Assembly: GCA_009763385.1 (NCBI GenBank)
Contig: CM019831.1
Span: 19,804,080 to 19,868,079, forward strand
Length of the DNA: 64,000 nt
DNA from: Coix lacryma-jobi var. lacryma-jobi
Lineage: Eukaryota > Streptophyta > Magnoliopsida > Poales > Poaceae
Reading direction: 5' to 3'
Shown here: piece after piece, positions 11,375 to 23,989 of the stretch
How the letters are laid out: every line of letters starts with the position of its first letter
How positions within the stretch are numbered: position 1 is the stretch's first letter
Notes under the pieces: model-generated
Databases searched by the model: none
The model's input: only the letters and a program-made list of their open reading frames with translations
What the model was told of the DNA's origin: nothing
Program-made: the position numbers and the translations under genes

Positions 11375-12041
11375 CTTGCAGGTTATGAAACCTCACCGTG
11401 CAGGGGAGGTTCTGCCGAAATTTCTAATTGATACTATCTTTTTTGTCTTTTCTGTAGGAGGAGGACCTGTCGGGGCCAAGCCGGAGATCCTCGGCGACCT
11501 CGATCGTCTTCGTCGTCGTCGCGGGTCTGCCTGCACCGCTTCACCTCGCCACTGCACCGACTCACCACTACGCCGCTAGCCTAACTCCACCGGCACCCTA
11601 GGTATAAATAACGTCTCTTCCCAGAAAAGGGTCTTAGGTCATTGAACCCAGTTAGGCGTCTCCCGTCCGAAAGAGATACGGCTGGAGGTATGCAGGTCTC
11701 TGCATATCGATAACCGTATCTGTTTCGGATTGTCCACGTTACTTGGACAGCCCACAGATGCGTCGATGAGGCTAGTTCCCATGGTCTGCCCGATTCGAGA
11801 TGGAGTTTCAGCATCACCTCCCTGTTGTTCTCCGGATACACACTCTCCCTATAGGGACGTGTATCTTGAGAACATCGAGGAGGTGCTGCCGAAATTCTAT
11901 CTCGGCTCGGGGCAGACAATGGGAACTGGCCTCATGTACGCATCCGTGGGTGGGATTAGGACCTATCCTCACCTATTAGATGATAGTAGGATGGAAGTAC
12001 TCGGAGGTAGATATGTAAGTACTCGGATGCATGACAGTAGG

Positions 12042-15000
12042 ATGGATGACCGTCAGTGGATGTACTCGGGCCGTAGAAGCAGAAGTGATTTCACCGATGA
12101 ATGGTTGCGCAAGACAGATGCTTTCGTGAACAATGCATTTGGCGCGGCTCGGCGAGGAGAGATCAAAGTGTTGTGCCCATGCAGCAGATGTGGAAACGGA
12201 GAAGGCAAGACAAGGAGAACATGGCTAAACATCTTGTGAACAATGGATTCATGCCGGACTACACCCGGTGGATCTACCATGGTGAAGCACATCGTTTGAG
12301 AGCGGAGGCAGTGCGACCACGTCTAGAGGACTTTGATGCTGATGCGGGGTAGCAGACATGTTAGATGACTTCCAAGAAGCACAGTACGCTGAAGGACGTA
12401 CGGAGGAGGAGATGGAGAAGACCGCAAAGACGTTTTACGAGATGATGTCTTCGGCACAGAAACCCCTTCATGATCGGACAACGGTTTCTCAACTGGATGC
12501 CATTGGCCGTGTGATGGGGTTCAAGTCCCAGTTCAACCTGAGTCGAGATGCGTTCGATGGTATGTTGGCCCTATTTGGTAGCATGCTTCGGATGGCCACA
12601 TATTGCCAAAGAGCCTGTACGAGTCACAGAAACTGCTTCGTGCACTGAAGATGTGTATGAGCAGATACATGCTTGTCCAAATGGGTGCGTCCTCTTCAGG
12701 AAAGATCTCACGGATGCAGGTTACTGTCCGAAGTGTAAAGCGTCAAGATACATGGAGGTAGACGATGGTGAAGGCCCGAAGAGGCAGCTTTCTATCCCCA
12801 TGAAAGTCCTGCGTTACCTGCCGTTCACACCGAGGATCCAACGTCTCTACATGACCGAGGAATCCGCGAAACAGATGACATGGCACAAACAGGGTACCCG
12901 ATACAATCCTGAGAAGTTGGTACATCCCGCCGATGGTGAAGCATGGGCCCACTTGACCGCATCCATCATGACAAAGCTAGAGAGGCTCGTAATGTTCGTG
13001 TTGCGTTTGCAACGGACGGTTTCAATCCCTATGGACTCATGGCTGTCCCGTACACCTGTTGGCCCGTCTTCGTTATCCCCCTCAATCTCCCCCCGGCGTC
13101 CTTTTTCAACGTCATACTGTCTTCTTGTCGTTGATAATTCCTGGACACCCGGGGAATAACATGGGTGTGTACATGGAGCCTCTGATTGATGAATTGGAAA
13201 CTGCTTGGAATGAAGGGGTATTGACATACGACCGAGCTTCAAGGTCTAACTTCACAATGCACATCTGGTACCAGTACTCACTGCATGACTACCTGGCATA
13301 TGGGATATTCTGTGCCTGGTGTGTCCATGGCAAGTTCTCATGCCCGGTTTGTAAGACAGCTACGAGATTTATCTGGTTGAAGAAGGGTGGCAAGTATTCG
13401 GCGTTCGACCAACATCGACAATTCCTACCTCTTGACCATCCTTTCAGACGGGACACCAAGAACTTTACCAAAGGTGTCGTCGTGAGAGATCCTCCACCTC
13501 GGATGCTGACCGGTGCCGAGGTTCATGCTCAGATAGATGCTCTCCAGTTCAACGAAACAGACGGTCGTTTTGCGGGGTATGGTCAGGAGCATATGTGGAC
13601 TCATAAGTCAGGCTTGGAAAGACTCCCTTATTATGACGATCTTCTTCTGCCACATAACATTGATGTAATGCACACTGAAAAGAACATCGCTGAGTCGCTT
13701 TGGGGAACACTCATGGACACTGAAAAGTCTAAGGACAACCCTAAGGCTAGACTAGACCTGGCACTGTTGTGCGATAGACCAAAGCAAGAGATGCTGCCTC
13801 CTCAGCCCGGCAGGAGATGGACACGGCCCAAGGTCGATTTCGTCTTGGGCAGGCCACAAAGGAAAGAAATACTTCAGTGGATCCAGACATTGACATTCCC
13901 TGATGGATATGCAGCGAATCTAACGAGAGGAGTCAACTTATCTACTCTGCGAGTCCTAGGGATGAAGAGTCATGACTTCCACGTATGGATCGAACGGCTT
14001 CTTCCGGCGATGGTTCGAGGCTATCTTCCTGAGCCTATGTGGGTTGTCCTGGCAGAGTTGAGCTATTTCTTTCGCCAGCTATGTGCCAAGGAGATATCTC
14101 GGTCCGTCGTTGATGACTTGGAGAAAGCTGCACCTGTGTTGCTCTGTAAGCTGGAGAAAATCTTTTCCACCAGGCTTCTTCACTCCGATGCTTCATTTGA
14201 TCGTACACCTCCCAAATGAGGTTCGAATGGGAGGGCCTGTGCAATGGCGTTGGTGCTTTCCAGTCGAGAGAAATATGAAGACTCTTCGCAAGAAATGTAG
14301 AAACAAAGCCAAAATTGAGGCTTCCATTGCAGAGGCATCCATTCTAGAGGAGGTGTCCAACTTCACTGAAGAATACTACTCTGAGAACCTTCCTAGCGTG
14401 CATAATCCACCCCCTCGTTACAATGCTGGAGAAAATGAATCGAGTCTTAGCCTTTTTGAGGCCAACTCGGCACGGCAAGTGGATCCACAGTTAAGCAGTT
14501 GAACTATGAAGAGTGGCGAAAGATCATGCTATACGTGCTTACCAACCTTGATGAGCTGGACCCGTACATGGGGTAAGTTGTTATCTATCTTCATCCAATT
14601 CGTCGTCACTTCCCAACACCATTCTTTTTGTTTCGTACAGTGAATTTCTTCACTTGTTCTCGAATGGCCCAAGGCCTCTTTCTGATGCGGCAGCTGAAAC
14701 CCTAATTGCAAATGGTGCGGGGCAAGGGAGGCCTGATTTCATTTCTTGGTTCCGACAGAAGGTACCGTCCTACCAAGGTCGTACTTAGTCTGACGTTCCA
14801 ACTTGCTCTTACGTTTTGACCGTATAACGATATATCTTGCGTCACCTTGCAGGCTCAAACCGATGCGTCTATGAGTCAAGAGCTGAGACAGGTTGCAAAA
14901 GGCTTTGACCGTAGGGTCAAGTCATTTAACGGTTACGACGTGAATGGATTTCGCTTCCACACATCAAGCTACGAGCAGAGTCGGCCCAATCGAAAAACCA

Positions 15001-15634
15001 CAAATAGCGGAGTTTGTACTCCAGGCAATGACAACCGTGACTACTATGGAAGAATTGAAGAAATATACGAACTTTCATTTCATGGTGAAAAGCCTTTGAA
15101 TCCTGTCATGTTCAAATGCCATTGGTTCGATCCTGGAAGAACGAGGCTGACACCTAATCTTGGGCTAGCCGAAATTCGACAGGATTCTGTCTATCCAGGC
15201 TCCGATGTGTATATTGTGGCTCAACAGGCCACGCAGGTTTATTACACGCCATACGCGTGCAAAAGCAAAGAGCATCTCTTGGGTTGGTATATTGTGCACA
15301 AGATATCACCACATGCTAAACTACCTCTCCCAATGATGAGGATTATAACTTCAACACAAACACGTATGACGGTGAGTTCTTTCAAGAATCTGGGTTGCAA
15401 GGGACGTTCACGATAGACTTAACCGAAGCGATGGAAATGGAAGTAGAGAATGATGACGAGGACGCTGGGGATGAGGTGGTAAATGAGAAGGACATAGAAA
15501 TGCCAAGAACGATTCGTTTAGGCCAAGCAAATGAAGACGACGACCTGTCTTCGGATACTGAGGAGTTAGACATGGTTGACAGTGATGAGGAGACTCATGC
15601 TCCGGCTAATCCGGATGATCGAGATTATTTCTAA
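12042..15634 (+). pseudogene. TNPD-type CACTA transposase, frameshifted
   Basis: This would be the cut-and-paste transposase of CACTA-1. The ATG at 12042 opens a Transposase-associated domain (DRQWMYSGRR..., then LCPCSRCGN and TRWIYHGE). A Transposase_21-type core follows: ACPNGCVLFRKD, then DGFNPYG near 13020, SCPVCK near 13350, HNIDVMHTEKN near 13660 and VRVLGMKSHD-like text near 13950. Next come a DUF4218-like segment (14180-14500) and a DUF4216-like segment (about 14900-15300), ending with an acidic tail and stop at 15632-15634. Two GT-AG introns are readable (14573-14640 and 14762-14852) and join in frame. Frame changes with no obvious intron occur near 12220, 12350, 12590, 12955, 13090, 14170 and 15340, so no full-length product can be made. 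Some of these could be missed introns, but several lie inside conserved blocks. Domain order is typical of plant CACTA transposases. Confidence 0.85.
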
Positions 15635-15753
15635 TACATGTAATATTATGTTATATTTTTAGGATCTATTGTTTTATTTATATTGCACATATTTGGTTAT
15701 GTTATTTCTAATACATATTGCTTGTTCTTTTTAAATGCAGGAGGTCGAGGCAA

Positions 15754-17798
15754 GATGCCGGGAGGACGTCAGAGGCGGTTGAGTTGGTTGTACCGCAGCT
15801 CGCAGGCCGACGGGCCCTCGACGAGGAGTGGCCGCCGCCGGAGGGAGCCGTCTCCACAGGAGGAGGAGGAGGAGGAGGTCGAGGAGGAGGTGTCGGCCAC
15901 ACCCGAGGCCACAGCGGCAGGAGGAGGCACCATTGGCCGAGGAGGCAGAGGAGGAGGACGAGCAGGAGGAGGACGAGGCGGACGGGTGTTCGGGTTGCCT
16001 CAGGGGTGTCCACGCCCTACTTGAGAGGCCCCGCCAGCCTCCCGGCGTTGCCGGCACGTGCCCGACGCCCAGTGATCACGCCCATCGGACAAAAGTACAT
16101 GTTCTAACTACCTGTTCGTACGATGAGACTCAAAATAGAAATAGAAGCTAATAATCTTTTTTAATCACTTGTGCAGGGGATGAGACTTTGTGGGGCCTAA
16201 AGGCCGCAAACCCAACGGCGTCCTGGGTCTCCTGTACCGCGAGCACTAACCGGCATAGTACACTTATGTGGGAGGCACGAGCCGGCCTACACCTTTGACC
16301 ACTACAGCGTCGCCCCAGACCAGACTTCCCCAACAAGGCGGCGCGGGTTAGAGCGGAGCTGTGGGTAAGTCTTCGTCAAACAATATCAAATTCATCATAT
16401 TTTCTCTTTAATTACTGTCTCGCCTCGTATTGTGTCTGTATGTAGAACTACTTCAAGTGCGAGCCGGGGAGGAAGAGGCGTGGCGGAGGTGACGGCTACC
16501 CGGGCCTGTAGGAAGCTCGTCACCGACATGATCTACGAGGCGAGACTGCAGGCCATCATCACCTACAACGCCACGGTCCTGGCCAAGAGGGTGACGAAGG
16601 CCCAGGCGAGAGGCATGACGCTGGGAGGGCGCAGTTCTTGCAGGTAAGTTTTTCTTTTGAGATTAAGCTTTTGGTACTTTTCATCTAACGCTTAGACGTG
16701 AAATACTTGATGATGTGCAGATGATCCCCCAATGGTGCCAGTCGTTTCCCGAGTGCTGGGAGATGACGTGGACCGGTGGCTCTCTGAAGAGTGGGCGGCC
16801 CACCACGCCGAGGCCCGGGAGGCGCGTCTGCAGATGCCAGGTGTACCACACCACCAGGGCAACCACAACCTCGCCGAGTACGCACAAGCTTGGGTACGTG
16901 AAAGACTTTATCAATTTCTCGATCAAATGTTGCCTGATTGCTAATCATCTTGTTGTCTTCCTCACAGTCGGAGGCACACGGTGGCCAGCCTTGCGGCACG
17001 GTGGCGGCATACGCCATGTCCCACAAGGGCAAGGCACGGCAGGAGACCTCCTACAACCCCGACGATCCCGCCGACGCGTACATCAACTCCAGCGTCCACT
17101 CCGCCTCACTAACTACTCAGAGGCGGCAAGGGCGGTCCATGGGGACGACTTTGATCCCGCCACCGCGGACCTAGACGGGAGCATCGTCATGAGGATTGGA
17201 GGAGGGAAGAAGCACGGGCGGTTCTGGCTTGGCGACGGCGTCATCGACACGGCCTCCACTCCCACTCTGTCCCAGCTCCGAGCACAGAGCACGAGCGGGA
17301 GCGTCCCATACGCCCACGCCCGTCGCCTGCGCAGTCACGGGTCGCCGAGCTCGAGGTTATTTCTATTTAACTCATCGTACATTGATCTTTAAATGTTTGC
17401 ATTGTTCTAACATTCACTTTTGTATTATCGCAGGCCCGCCTGGAAATAGAAAGGCAGGAACGCCAGGTGTCTGAGACCCAGATGCGGTCACAGATGTCGG
17501 CCCAGATGGAGGCTCAAGCAAAGCAGATGGCGGACCTCATCGCCTTCATGGCCTCCCAGGGCATGGCCGTGCCTCAGACGCTCATGGCTCCTCCACCGCC
17601 GCCTCTTGACCCCGGAGTTGCTCCTGTGAGTATCAATACTTCAGTGTTTCATTTATTTCATTTCTTGTCTAACATGACCTTTTGCAGCCTCCTCCGTCAG
17701 AAGGTCGAACAACCGCCACGCTCCTGGATGGAACCCGACCGGGGGTCAAGCAGGCGACAGTTCTCAGGGGTGGCCCGGTTGGCCGGGGGTGGTTGTAG
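15754..17798 (+). pseudogene. TNPA/TNP1-type CACTA accessory protein, multi-exon, probably damaged
   Basis: This is the second gene of CACTA-1, just downstream of the transposase. Its family binds subterminal repeats. The first exon opens MPGGRQRRL, followed by low-complexity acidic and Gly-rich sequence. Readable GT-AG introns include 16365-16445, 16644-16720, 16894-16967, 17356-17433 and 17626-17687. Across them run Transposase_24-like blocks: YFKCEPG, the TKAQARGMTLG region, MIPQWCQSFPECW, RWLSEEW, HHQGNHNLAEYAQAW, SEAHGGQP, RIGGGKKHGRFWLGDG and DTASTPTLSQLRAQS. A Gln/Met-rich helix (ERQERQVSETQMRSQM) and a Pro-rich tail precede the stop at 17796. A shift near 16760, and unclear reading in 16175-16364 and 16446-16640, argue for frameshifts, so it is called a pseudogene. 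Exon 1 limits are uncertain. Confidence 0.75.
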
Positions 17799-18014
17799 AG
17801 TCTCCTCGTGTGTCACTGAAGTCTCATGTTGTTGAACTATGTGATGTGAACTATGTGATTTGATGACAATATGTTATTGAACTATGTGATGATGTATATA
17901 TATATATTCTGTGACGTGAAATGTGATATATATGTGATAGTGATGAATGTGATATATCTGTGTGATATTGTCGGAGAAAAGGAAAAACAGAACTGGAAAC
18001 AAAAAATCAAAATT

Positions 18015-18592
18015 TTACCCAGCTTTGCCGAGGGTTGCTCTCGGCAAAGTGGCCCTTTGCCGAGGGTTTTGGCCATAGCCCTCGGCAAAGCTGGGGAAGC
18101 AGAACGTAATTTCCAAGGCTTTCGAGGGCTTTGGTCATAGCCCTCGGCAAAATCCGAGGTTTGCCGAGAGCCGGCTAATATAGCCCTCGGCGAAGAGGTC
18201 CCAAAAAAAATATCGAAATTTCTTTGCCGAGAGCTGACCCCGGATAACCCTCGGCACAGAAAAATAATAATAAAAAATTTATCGCTTTGCCGAGGGCCCG
18301 GCTCTCGGCACACGCAACGCCTTTGCCGAGAGTCGGCTTAGCCCTCGGCAAACCCACCGTCAATAGGGACAGCCGTTAACCGCGACTTTTCTTTGCCGAG
18401 AGCAGGGCGGGACGCTCGGTAAAAGCTTTGCCGAGAGCCCGATAAATGACCCTCGGCAAAGGATCCTTTGCCGTGAGGTTTTTTGCCGAGAGATCTATGC
18501 CGAGGGCTGCTCTCGGCATAGGCTTCGCCGAGCGCCAGATGGTCTTTGCCGAGTGCTACAGGCACTCGGCAAAGCAGCCGTCTCCAGTAGTG
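18015..18592. repeat. 3' subterminal repeat block of CACTA-1
   Basis: More than ten copies of 'tttgccgagag/ggg' and 'ctcggcaaag' in both orientations run up to the right TIR. Spacing is tighter towards the end. Short frames here on both strands are repeat translations. Confidence 0.82.
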
Positions 18593-19199
18593 CATCTGAC
18601 AGATATTCTGGACAAGTATGCTAAATTGAGATGAAGAAACGTTTTTCTCTCTCTTTTAATTAGATCAAGCATTCGTTTCTTCTGGCCTTCTAGGTTCTAT
18701 ATGGTACAAAATCCAGTAGCTGTATAGTGCTGTAGTCAGTCATTAGTGCACACTTATATCATCTAAAACAGACAATCTTTCCAACTGCTATATACAATCC
18801 AGCATATTACATTGACTTCCTCCAAGCAAGCCTCCAAAAAAGATCGTAGAAGAAAATTTGAAGAAGGAACTATCCTAATGATTTGTAATTGAGGCATTTA
18901 CATAAGAAATTAATTATCAACTCCCCAAAGAGAGTTTCTTGATTGTTAGTAAAACAAGGACATAGTAAAGTCAGTCGCTGATTAAGGGTTGTGGTGTAGT
19001 GCATGGCCGCAGCTGCTCTGCATATACTAAGCAAATATTCAAACATAATTTGAACTTTGCTATATATTCACCCACATTTATTAGTTTAACTTAACTAGCT
19101 GCTCTGAACATATACTACATTGTTGCTCTGTATCAGTAGTTTTTAGTTACCTGGATCTCCTAGACTGTGATTAATTCTCTGTATTTACCACGGTGAGTT
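18593..19199. other. Interval between CACTA-1 and CACTA-2
   Basis: It begins with the right CAT target duplication. Apart from the terminus-like sequence at 18971-19001 and the GTT before 19200, nothing was recognised. A dozen codons reading LTDILDKYAKLR and a stop (18596-18634) look protein-like but are too short to assign. Confidence 0.4.
18971..19001. repeat. Orphan CACTA right terminus of the CACTA-2 family
   Basis: 'gattaagggttgtggtgtag' and flanking bases match the right terminus of the element ending at 27222 over about 30 bases, ending in GTAGTG at 19001. No subterminal repeats or left partner precede it. It faces the left end of CACTA-2 across 198 bp, so only a terminus remnant is present. 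Confidence 0.8.
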
Positions 19200-19745
19200 C
19201 ACTACACCACAACCCTTAATCAGCGACTGACCTGAGTTGTTGAAAGTTGATAATTAACATTGAACGGTAAGTCGCTAAAGGTTCCTCTCAGATGGTCAGT
19301 TGCAAATATCAAGTACGGCGTTGGATGATCTGTCACTATATATATTTTGCTTTTGCATCGAATAGTCAGTTGCTATATGACAGTAATAGAGTCACCTGGT
19401 CTGTGGCTAAATAAATTGTCCATGGGCGCCATGTTTTTGGGCCTTTTGCGCTAAAATTTTGGCCCAAAACTCACTGTAAACCCTAGTCTCCCGTAACTCC
19501 CCTCGACTCCTCCTCAGTCTCGCTCGTCGCCGCCGCGCCCCAGTCCCTTCGTCTCCAGTCCGGCCGCTCGTCAGATCAAAAGAAAAAGAAAAAGTCCGGC
19601 CGCTGGTTGCTGGAGGTCCCTGAACGGACGCAACTCAGCTCAGCTCCGCCTCTGCTGGTTGCGATATTGGAAGGCTCTGCCTCCGTGACTCAGCTCAGCT
19701 CCACCAGACGCAATGTCCACGTGACTCAGCTCTGTGATACGCAAC

Positions 19746-22582
19746 TGAAAGGTCCTAGTTTGGTTTTGGTAATTGAGTGACAACTTAGGTGAACTAATAT
19801 GTGTTTGAAGTGAATTACACAGGTGATTAGTCCACAGGTAATCATGTGTGAGCAACATATGCCATAGAGGTGAAATGGCTTGGAGGATGTTGCAAGGCTC
19901 ATGCATGAGTTGAAGGAGCTTAATGCACATGAAACATGACATGTGGTCATGTGGCTAAGATGGTGAAGATCAAGGCAAGACTTAGCTTGATGGACCGATT
20001 GCAAAGGTGAAGGGCAAGTTGGAGGCTTTGAAGCCGTTGGTACCGAGTGTCGGGAGGCTTAAGCAAGACTTGGCGCCGAAGGACCGAAGCAATGGTGAAG
20101 AGCAAGTGAGGTCAAGATCGATGGATCATGGAGGCCATGTGATGATATGAAGCGGATCATATCATTTGATCGAGGTTGGTGTATGTGTTGCATCAACAAA
20201 TGGAGGAGATGGAATGGAATGCGCAAGGCAAAGGTATACTTGTAGGGCATTTCATTTCACCGGTCATAGGTGTGTAGAGAAGTTTATGATCGGGTTTAGG
20301 ATAGATGGCCATACTATTAAGAGGAGCAAACTTGTTTGCATATCGGTCATCTAGTGCCACTTGAGCGATCTAACATTGCGTTGTACTAGGATCGAGTGGC
20401 GTGGTGAGTGCAAGTGAAAATCCTTTGAAAATGATTGTGAAAATGCTAACACACATGCACAATGTTGTATACACTTGGTGGTGTTGGCACATTTGCAAAG
20501 GAGAAGAAGTTTGGAGAAGTTTTGGAGAAAGCTTTGGTTGGAAAAAGAGAAGTGATGGATCTTGGATTGGAATTATGTACTAACCCTTTGTGAGTTGGAT
20601 TAGCTTTGTATGTGGGATGTGTAGCCCTCTGAATAAGCTTTCCAAAATGTCCAAGGTCATCAAAATCGGAGTTCGGAGCTAAGAGATATGGCCGTTTTAG
20701 CGAGGACTTCAGGATGCTGAAGTCGGTAGTACCGCCATAAAACCAGTAGTACCGACCCTACTACCGACCCCTCTGTGGGCAGTGCGCAAACTCTCTATTC
20801 GGAGGAGTTTTGGCCTAGAGGTAGTACCGCCATAAGGCCGGTAGTACCGACCCTACTACCGACCCCTCTGTGGGCAGCGCGCAAACTCTCTGTCGGGAGG
20901 AGTTTTGGCCTAGAGGGTAGTACCGCCATAAGCGGGTGGTAGTACCGACCCTACTACCGACCCTGTACGCAGCGCGCAAACTCTCTGTTCGGGAGACGGT
21001 TTGGCCTACTGGTAGTACCGCCATGGGCCGGTAGTACGGGCCACGGTAGTACCGACCCTAGGGTCGGTGGTACTGAGGTTTGGAGGAAGTTTGGGAGCGT
21101 TCTGTGTAGATCTCGTTTTGGCCTACCGGTAGTAACGCTATAAGGCCGGTAGTACCGACCCTACTAACGACCCTACTACCGCCCGTGTTAGAAAGTCGTT
21201 TCTAACGGTCTTTTGGACCGCTGGTAGTACCGACCCTCGCCCCGGTAGTACCGACCATAGGCGTGGGAGTTCGGGAAAAGGGGAAAACGGCTAGTTGGTG
21301 GCTCCCCTCTATAAATAGAGGGGTGGCCGGCCCTTGGGAAAGGTTGAGCACCCTAGGGACTTTGTGTCCATGGTTGGGAAGTGCTTAGGAGCCCTCTAAC
21401 TCACATATGCTTATTAGTGCTTATCCGATTGTGTGAGTGAGCGATTCTAGTGCGGTGCATGAGAGATTGCAAGAGTTGGCACTAGGTGTTCGAGTTGCAA
21501 GCCGGTGGTGCTTATTACTCTTGGAGGTTGCCACCTCCTAGACGGCTTGGTGCGTGTCCGTCGTGAAGCCCGCGTGAAGATTGTGCGTGGCTCCAGAGAA
21601 GCTTTGTGAGGGGCATTGTGCTCGCCCCGCGGGAGATCGCGAAGAGCAACTCTAGTAGAGAAGAGGCGTGAAGAGCGTCAAGTGGTCCGGCCGGATCGAA
21701 AGCTAGAGCTCTTGGTGAGCACTCCATCGAGAAGAGGTTGGGTTAGTGTCACCACTAGCAAGAGGATCGGCGACAACCTTGGGCTTGCTTCAACGGGGAC
21801 TAGCTTGGTGGCAACCAAGTGAACCTCGGGATAAAATCTTGTGTCCCCGTCTCTTGTTGCTCTTATTGTTCTTTGTTCCTTGCATATTATGCTTGTTTGT
21901 GTTCTTCGTGTTCTTCCTCCCTCCTTCACTCTATCTTAGGTTGGGAAGACTCGATCTACCTTTTGGCAAGGAACCAAGACGTGAGAAAGCTACAATCGTC
22001 ATCTACAACATCTAGGGAAGTGGGGTAATTGCTAGATCTGAAATCGCATCTCAACCACTTTGATTTCGTAGCTTTCTACAGGTGCTCGGTAGTACCGGCC
22101 TAACAGCCCGGTAGTACCGGTGTCGGTAGTACCGGCCTAGCAGCCCGGTAGTACCGACTACCTGTTGTTTACACTAGCTTGTATTGCAATACTTATTCTT
22201 GTGCTAGTGTTTAGATGCTTAGTTTGTGTAGCTAAGTTGAGCTCTCTAATTTGGCTTGTGTAGCCTTGTTATTGAGCATTGCTAGTGAGCTTAGGCTTTG
22301 TGCTTTGCTTGCTAGATTGCATAGGAGCTCCCCCATGCTTGAAGTACTAGTTGCATAGGCTTGTGTGACCTTGCTTCTAGAATTGGTTAGGTGAGCTCTA
22401 GCTAGCCCGACACCTTATTTGCATTGATTAGGATCTTTTGTAAGGTGTCATAGAGTATAGGTAGAGGGGTGTAGTCTTGGCTAGACCGATAGTTTTAATT
22501 CCGCATTTGTTTCGGTTAGCTGCTACGTTTAATTTTAAAAAGGACTATTCACCCCCCTCCAGTCCGCCATCTCGACCTTTCA
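19746..22582 (+). mobile_element. Solo LTR of SIRE/Maximus-like Copia type, inside CACTA-2
   Basis: The segment begins TGAAAGGT and ends ACCTTTCA, the perfect TG...CA inverted tips of an LTR. It is bounded by the 5-bp duplication GCAAC at 19741-19745 and 22583-22587. No internal second LTR, PBS, polypurine tract or protein domain was seen, so a solo LTR left by unequal recombination is the simplest reading. The 'ttcacccccctcc' end and the 'ggtagtaccg' repeats are typical of grass SIRE/Maximus LTRs; the lineage is from family knowledge. A non-coding two-LTR derivative is unlikely, because the first 50 bases do not recur. Confidence 0.85.
20725..21260. repeat. Tandem 'ggtagtaccg' repeat array in the solo LTR
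   Basis: Three consecutive units of about 95 bp each contain 'tagtaccgccata', 'gtaccgaccctactaccgac' and 'cgcaaactctct', followed by degenerate partial units to about 21260. A shorter cluster of the same core lies at 22084-22160. Frames across it are not genes. Confidence 0.85.
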
Positions 22583-22911
22583 GCAACGCAACTCAGCTTC
22601 CCCCACGCGAGTCCGCATGACCGAGTGCAACCGGTGACCGCCGGCCGACGCCTGCCCGACCGCACGTCTTTGTGGCTCCGCCGGACGCTGCTGCCTGCGC
22701 ACTGCTGCGTAGCGGTGGCTCCCGGCTCTGTTAGGCGCCAGCAGTCCGCCGGCGGCCATCATTGGGCACGCCGAAGCAGCTGGCCGGGGCCGGCGAGCGG
22801 CGACCGTCCGCCCGATTGCTCGACGCTTGTCCCGTGCTTCAGTGTTTCTCCGCTCAGACTCGAGTTTACTTGCTCTGGTGAGTGCATCTGATTTCTCAAT
22901 TTAGGGTATGA

Positions 22912-23216
22912 AGTTTGGACATTGGAGAATGAGGATTAGACTGTAAATTAGGCTTATGGAATAGGGATTGTAGATCTGTGAGCCTATAATTGAATGAAAC
23001 TTTTTGCCATTTTCCAGGGAACTAAGTCATGAATAAATCAAATATGACTAAAATTTATAGTCATAGTTTGGACATTGAAGAATGGGGATTAGACTGTAAA
23101 TTGGGCTTATGGAATAGGGATCGTAGATCTGTGAGCCTATAATTGAATGAAATATCTTGTTATTTTCCAGGGAACTAAGTCATGAAGAAATCAAATTGAC
23201 TAAAATTTATAGTCAT
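22912..23216. repeat. 152-bp tandem duplication in CACTA-2
   Basis: Copies start at 'agtttggacattg' at 22912 and 23064 and share 'tgtgagcctataattgaatg' and 'ccagggaactaagtcatga'. Differences are scattered single bases and small indels. The duplication lies in the non-coding leader of the decayed transposase gene. Confidence 0.88.
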
Positions 23217-23989
23217 TTTACTAATTTTTTCTAAATTAGGCTAAAATTTATATGCCTAAATTGGGCCTCGTCCCTAGCTTGGTTAATTTATAGTCATTTT
23301 ACTAAATTTTTTCTTTGGATATTAACGTATTGTCTATGATTTCTTTTCACTATGACTACCCTAGTTTCAAATTCTGGGTCTGCCACTGCCACCCAGTAAC
23401 AAATCCATGGCCGCTAGCTAGGTAGGCAAGGTGGCAGCTACGGATCCATGACTAGTATGTACAAATTCAAAGTACCAGTGCTAATTGGCTTGTCTTTTTT
23501 TTGCTCTATAAGCTCCAAAGAATTTATGACAAGAAGGAAATTTCAGAAGAGAAGCTGTGCTTTTTGTAATGTTGTGAAGTTTCGTTGTTCTATGCATGGC
23601 TGTTGGTTCTAAATTAGCTCAAATTTAATAATATTTGTCTGATTTATATAATTTGAGGATGTCTGAGTAAAGAGCATCTGTTATTTGGGGGTCTTTGAAA
23701 TCGTACTTACTGCAGAACATTTATTGCAGCTGACATCATTGTCCATCTAATAATATACTACCATTTTGCTTTGTGCAGGTTGTACCAATTAGCTGAAACA
23801 ATCACAGTCACTGCCATTCATCAAGTTGAAGTTGTTGATTGAAGGAACTTGTGAAAGGTATGATTTATTTAACCAGCTTGCATTCATGAATGCCTAATTA
23901 TCTTGTTCCAAGCTTCTGATGTTCCTTGTGATTCCATTTTAGTGTAAAAATATATATAAAGAAAGCCTCTTGCCTCCCCCACAAGGTCT

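Larger units (their letters stand above)
8921..18592 (+). mobile_element. Complete CACTA (En/Spm-like) element, 9.67 kb (CACTA-1)
   Basis: The left end is CACTACCGGAGACGG and the right end, read inward, CACTACTGGAGACGG, so the TIRs match at 14 of 15 bases. Both sides are flanked by CAT (8918-8920 and 18593-18595). Subterminal 'ctttgccgag(a/g)gc' repeats occupy both ends. Internally, on the + strand, are a TNPD-type transposase gene (12042-15634) and a TNPA/TNP1-type gene (15754-17798), the two-gene layout of autonomous CACTA elements. The element is much more GC-rich than its flanks. The transposase frame is broken several times, so it is probably not self-mobile as it stands. The paired ends and target duplication show that it moved as a unit. 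Confidence 0.93.

Noticed and set aside
20166..21024. Frames within the solo Copia LTR
   Set aside because: They overlap the tandem 'ggtagtaccg' array or have no domain; a solo LTR is non-coding.
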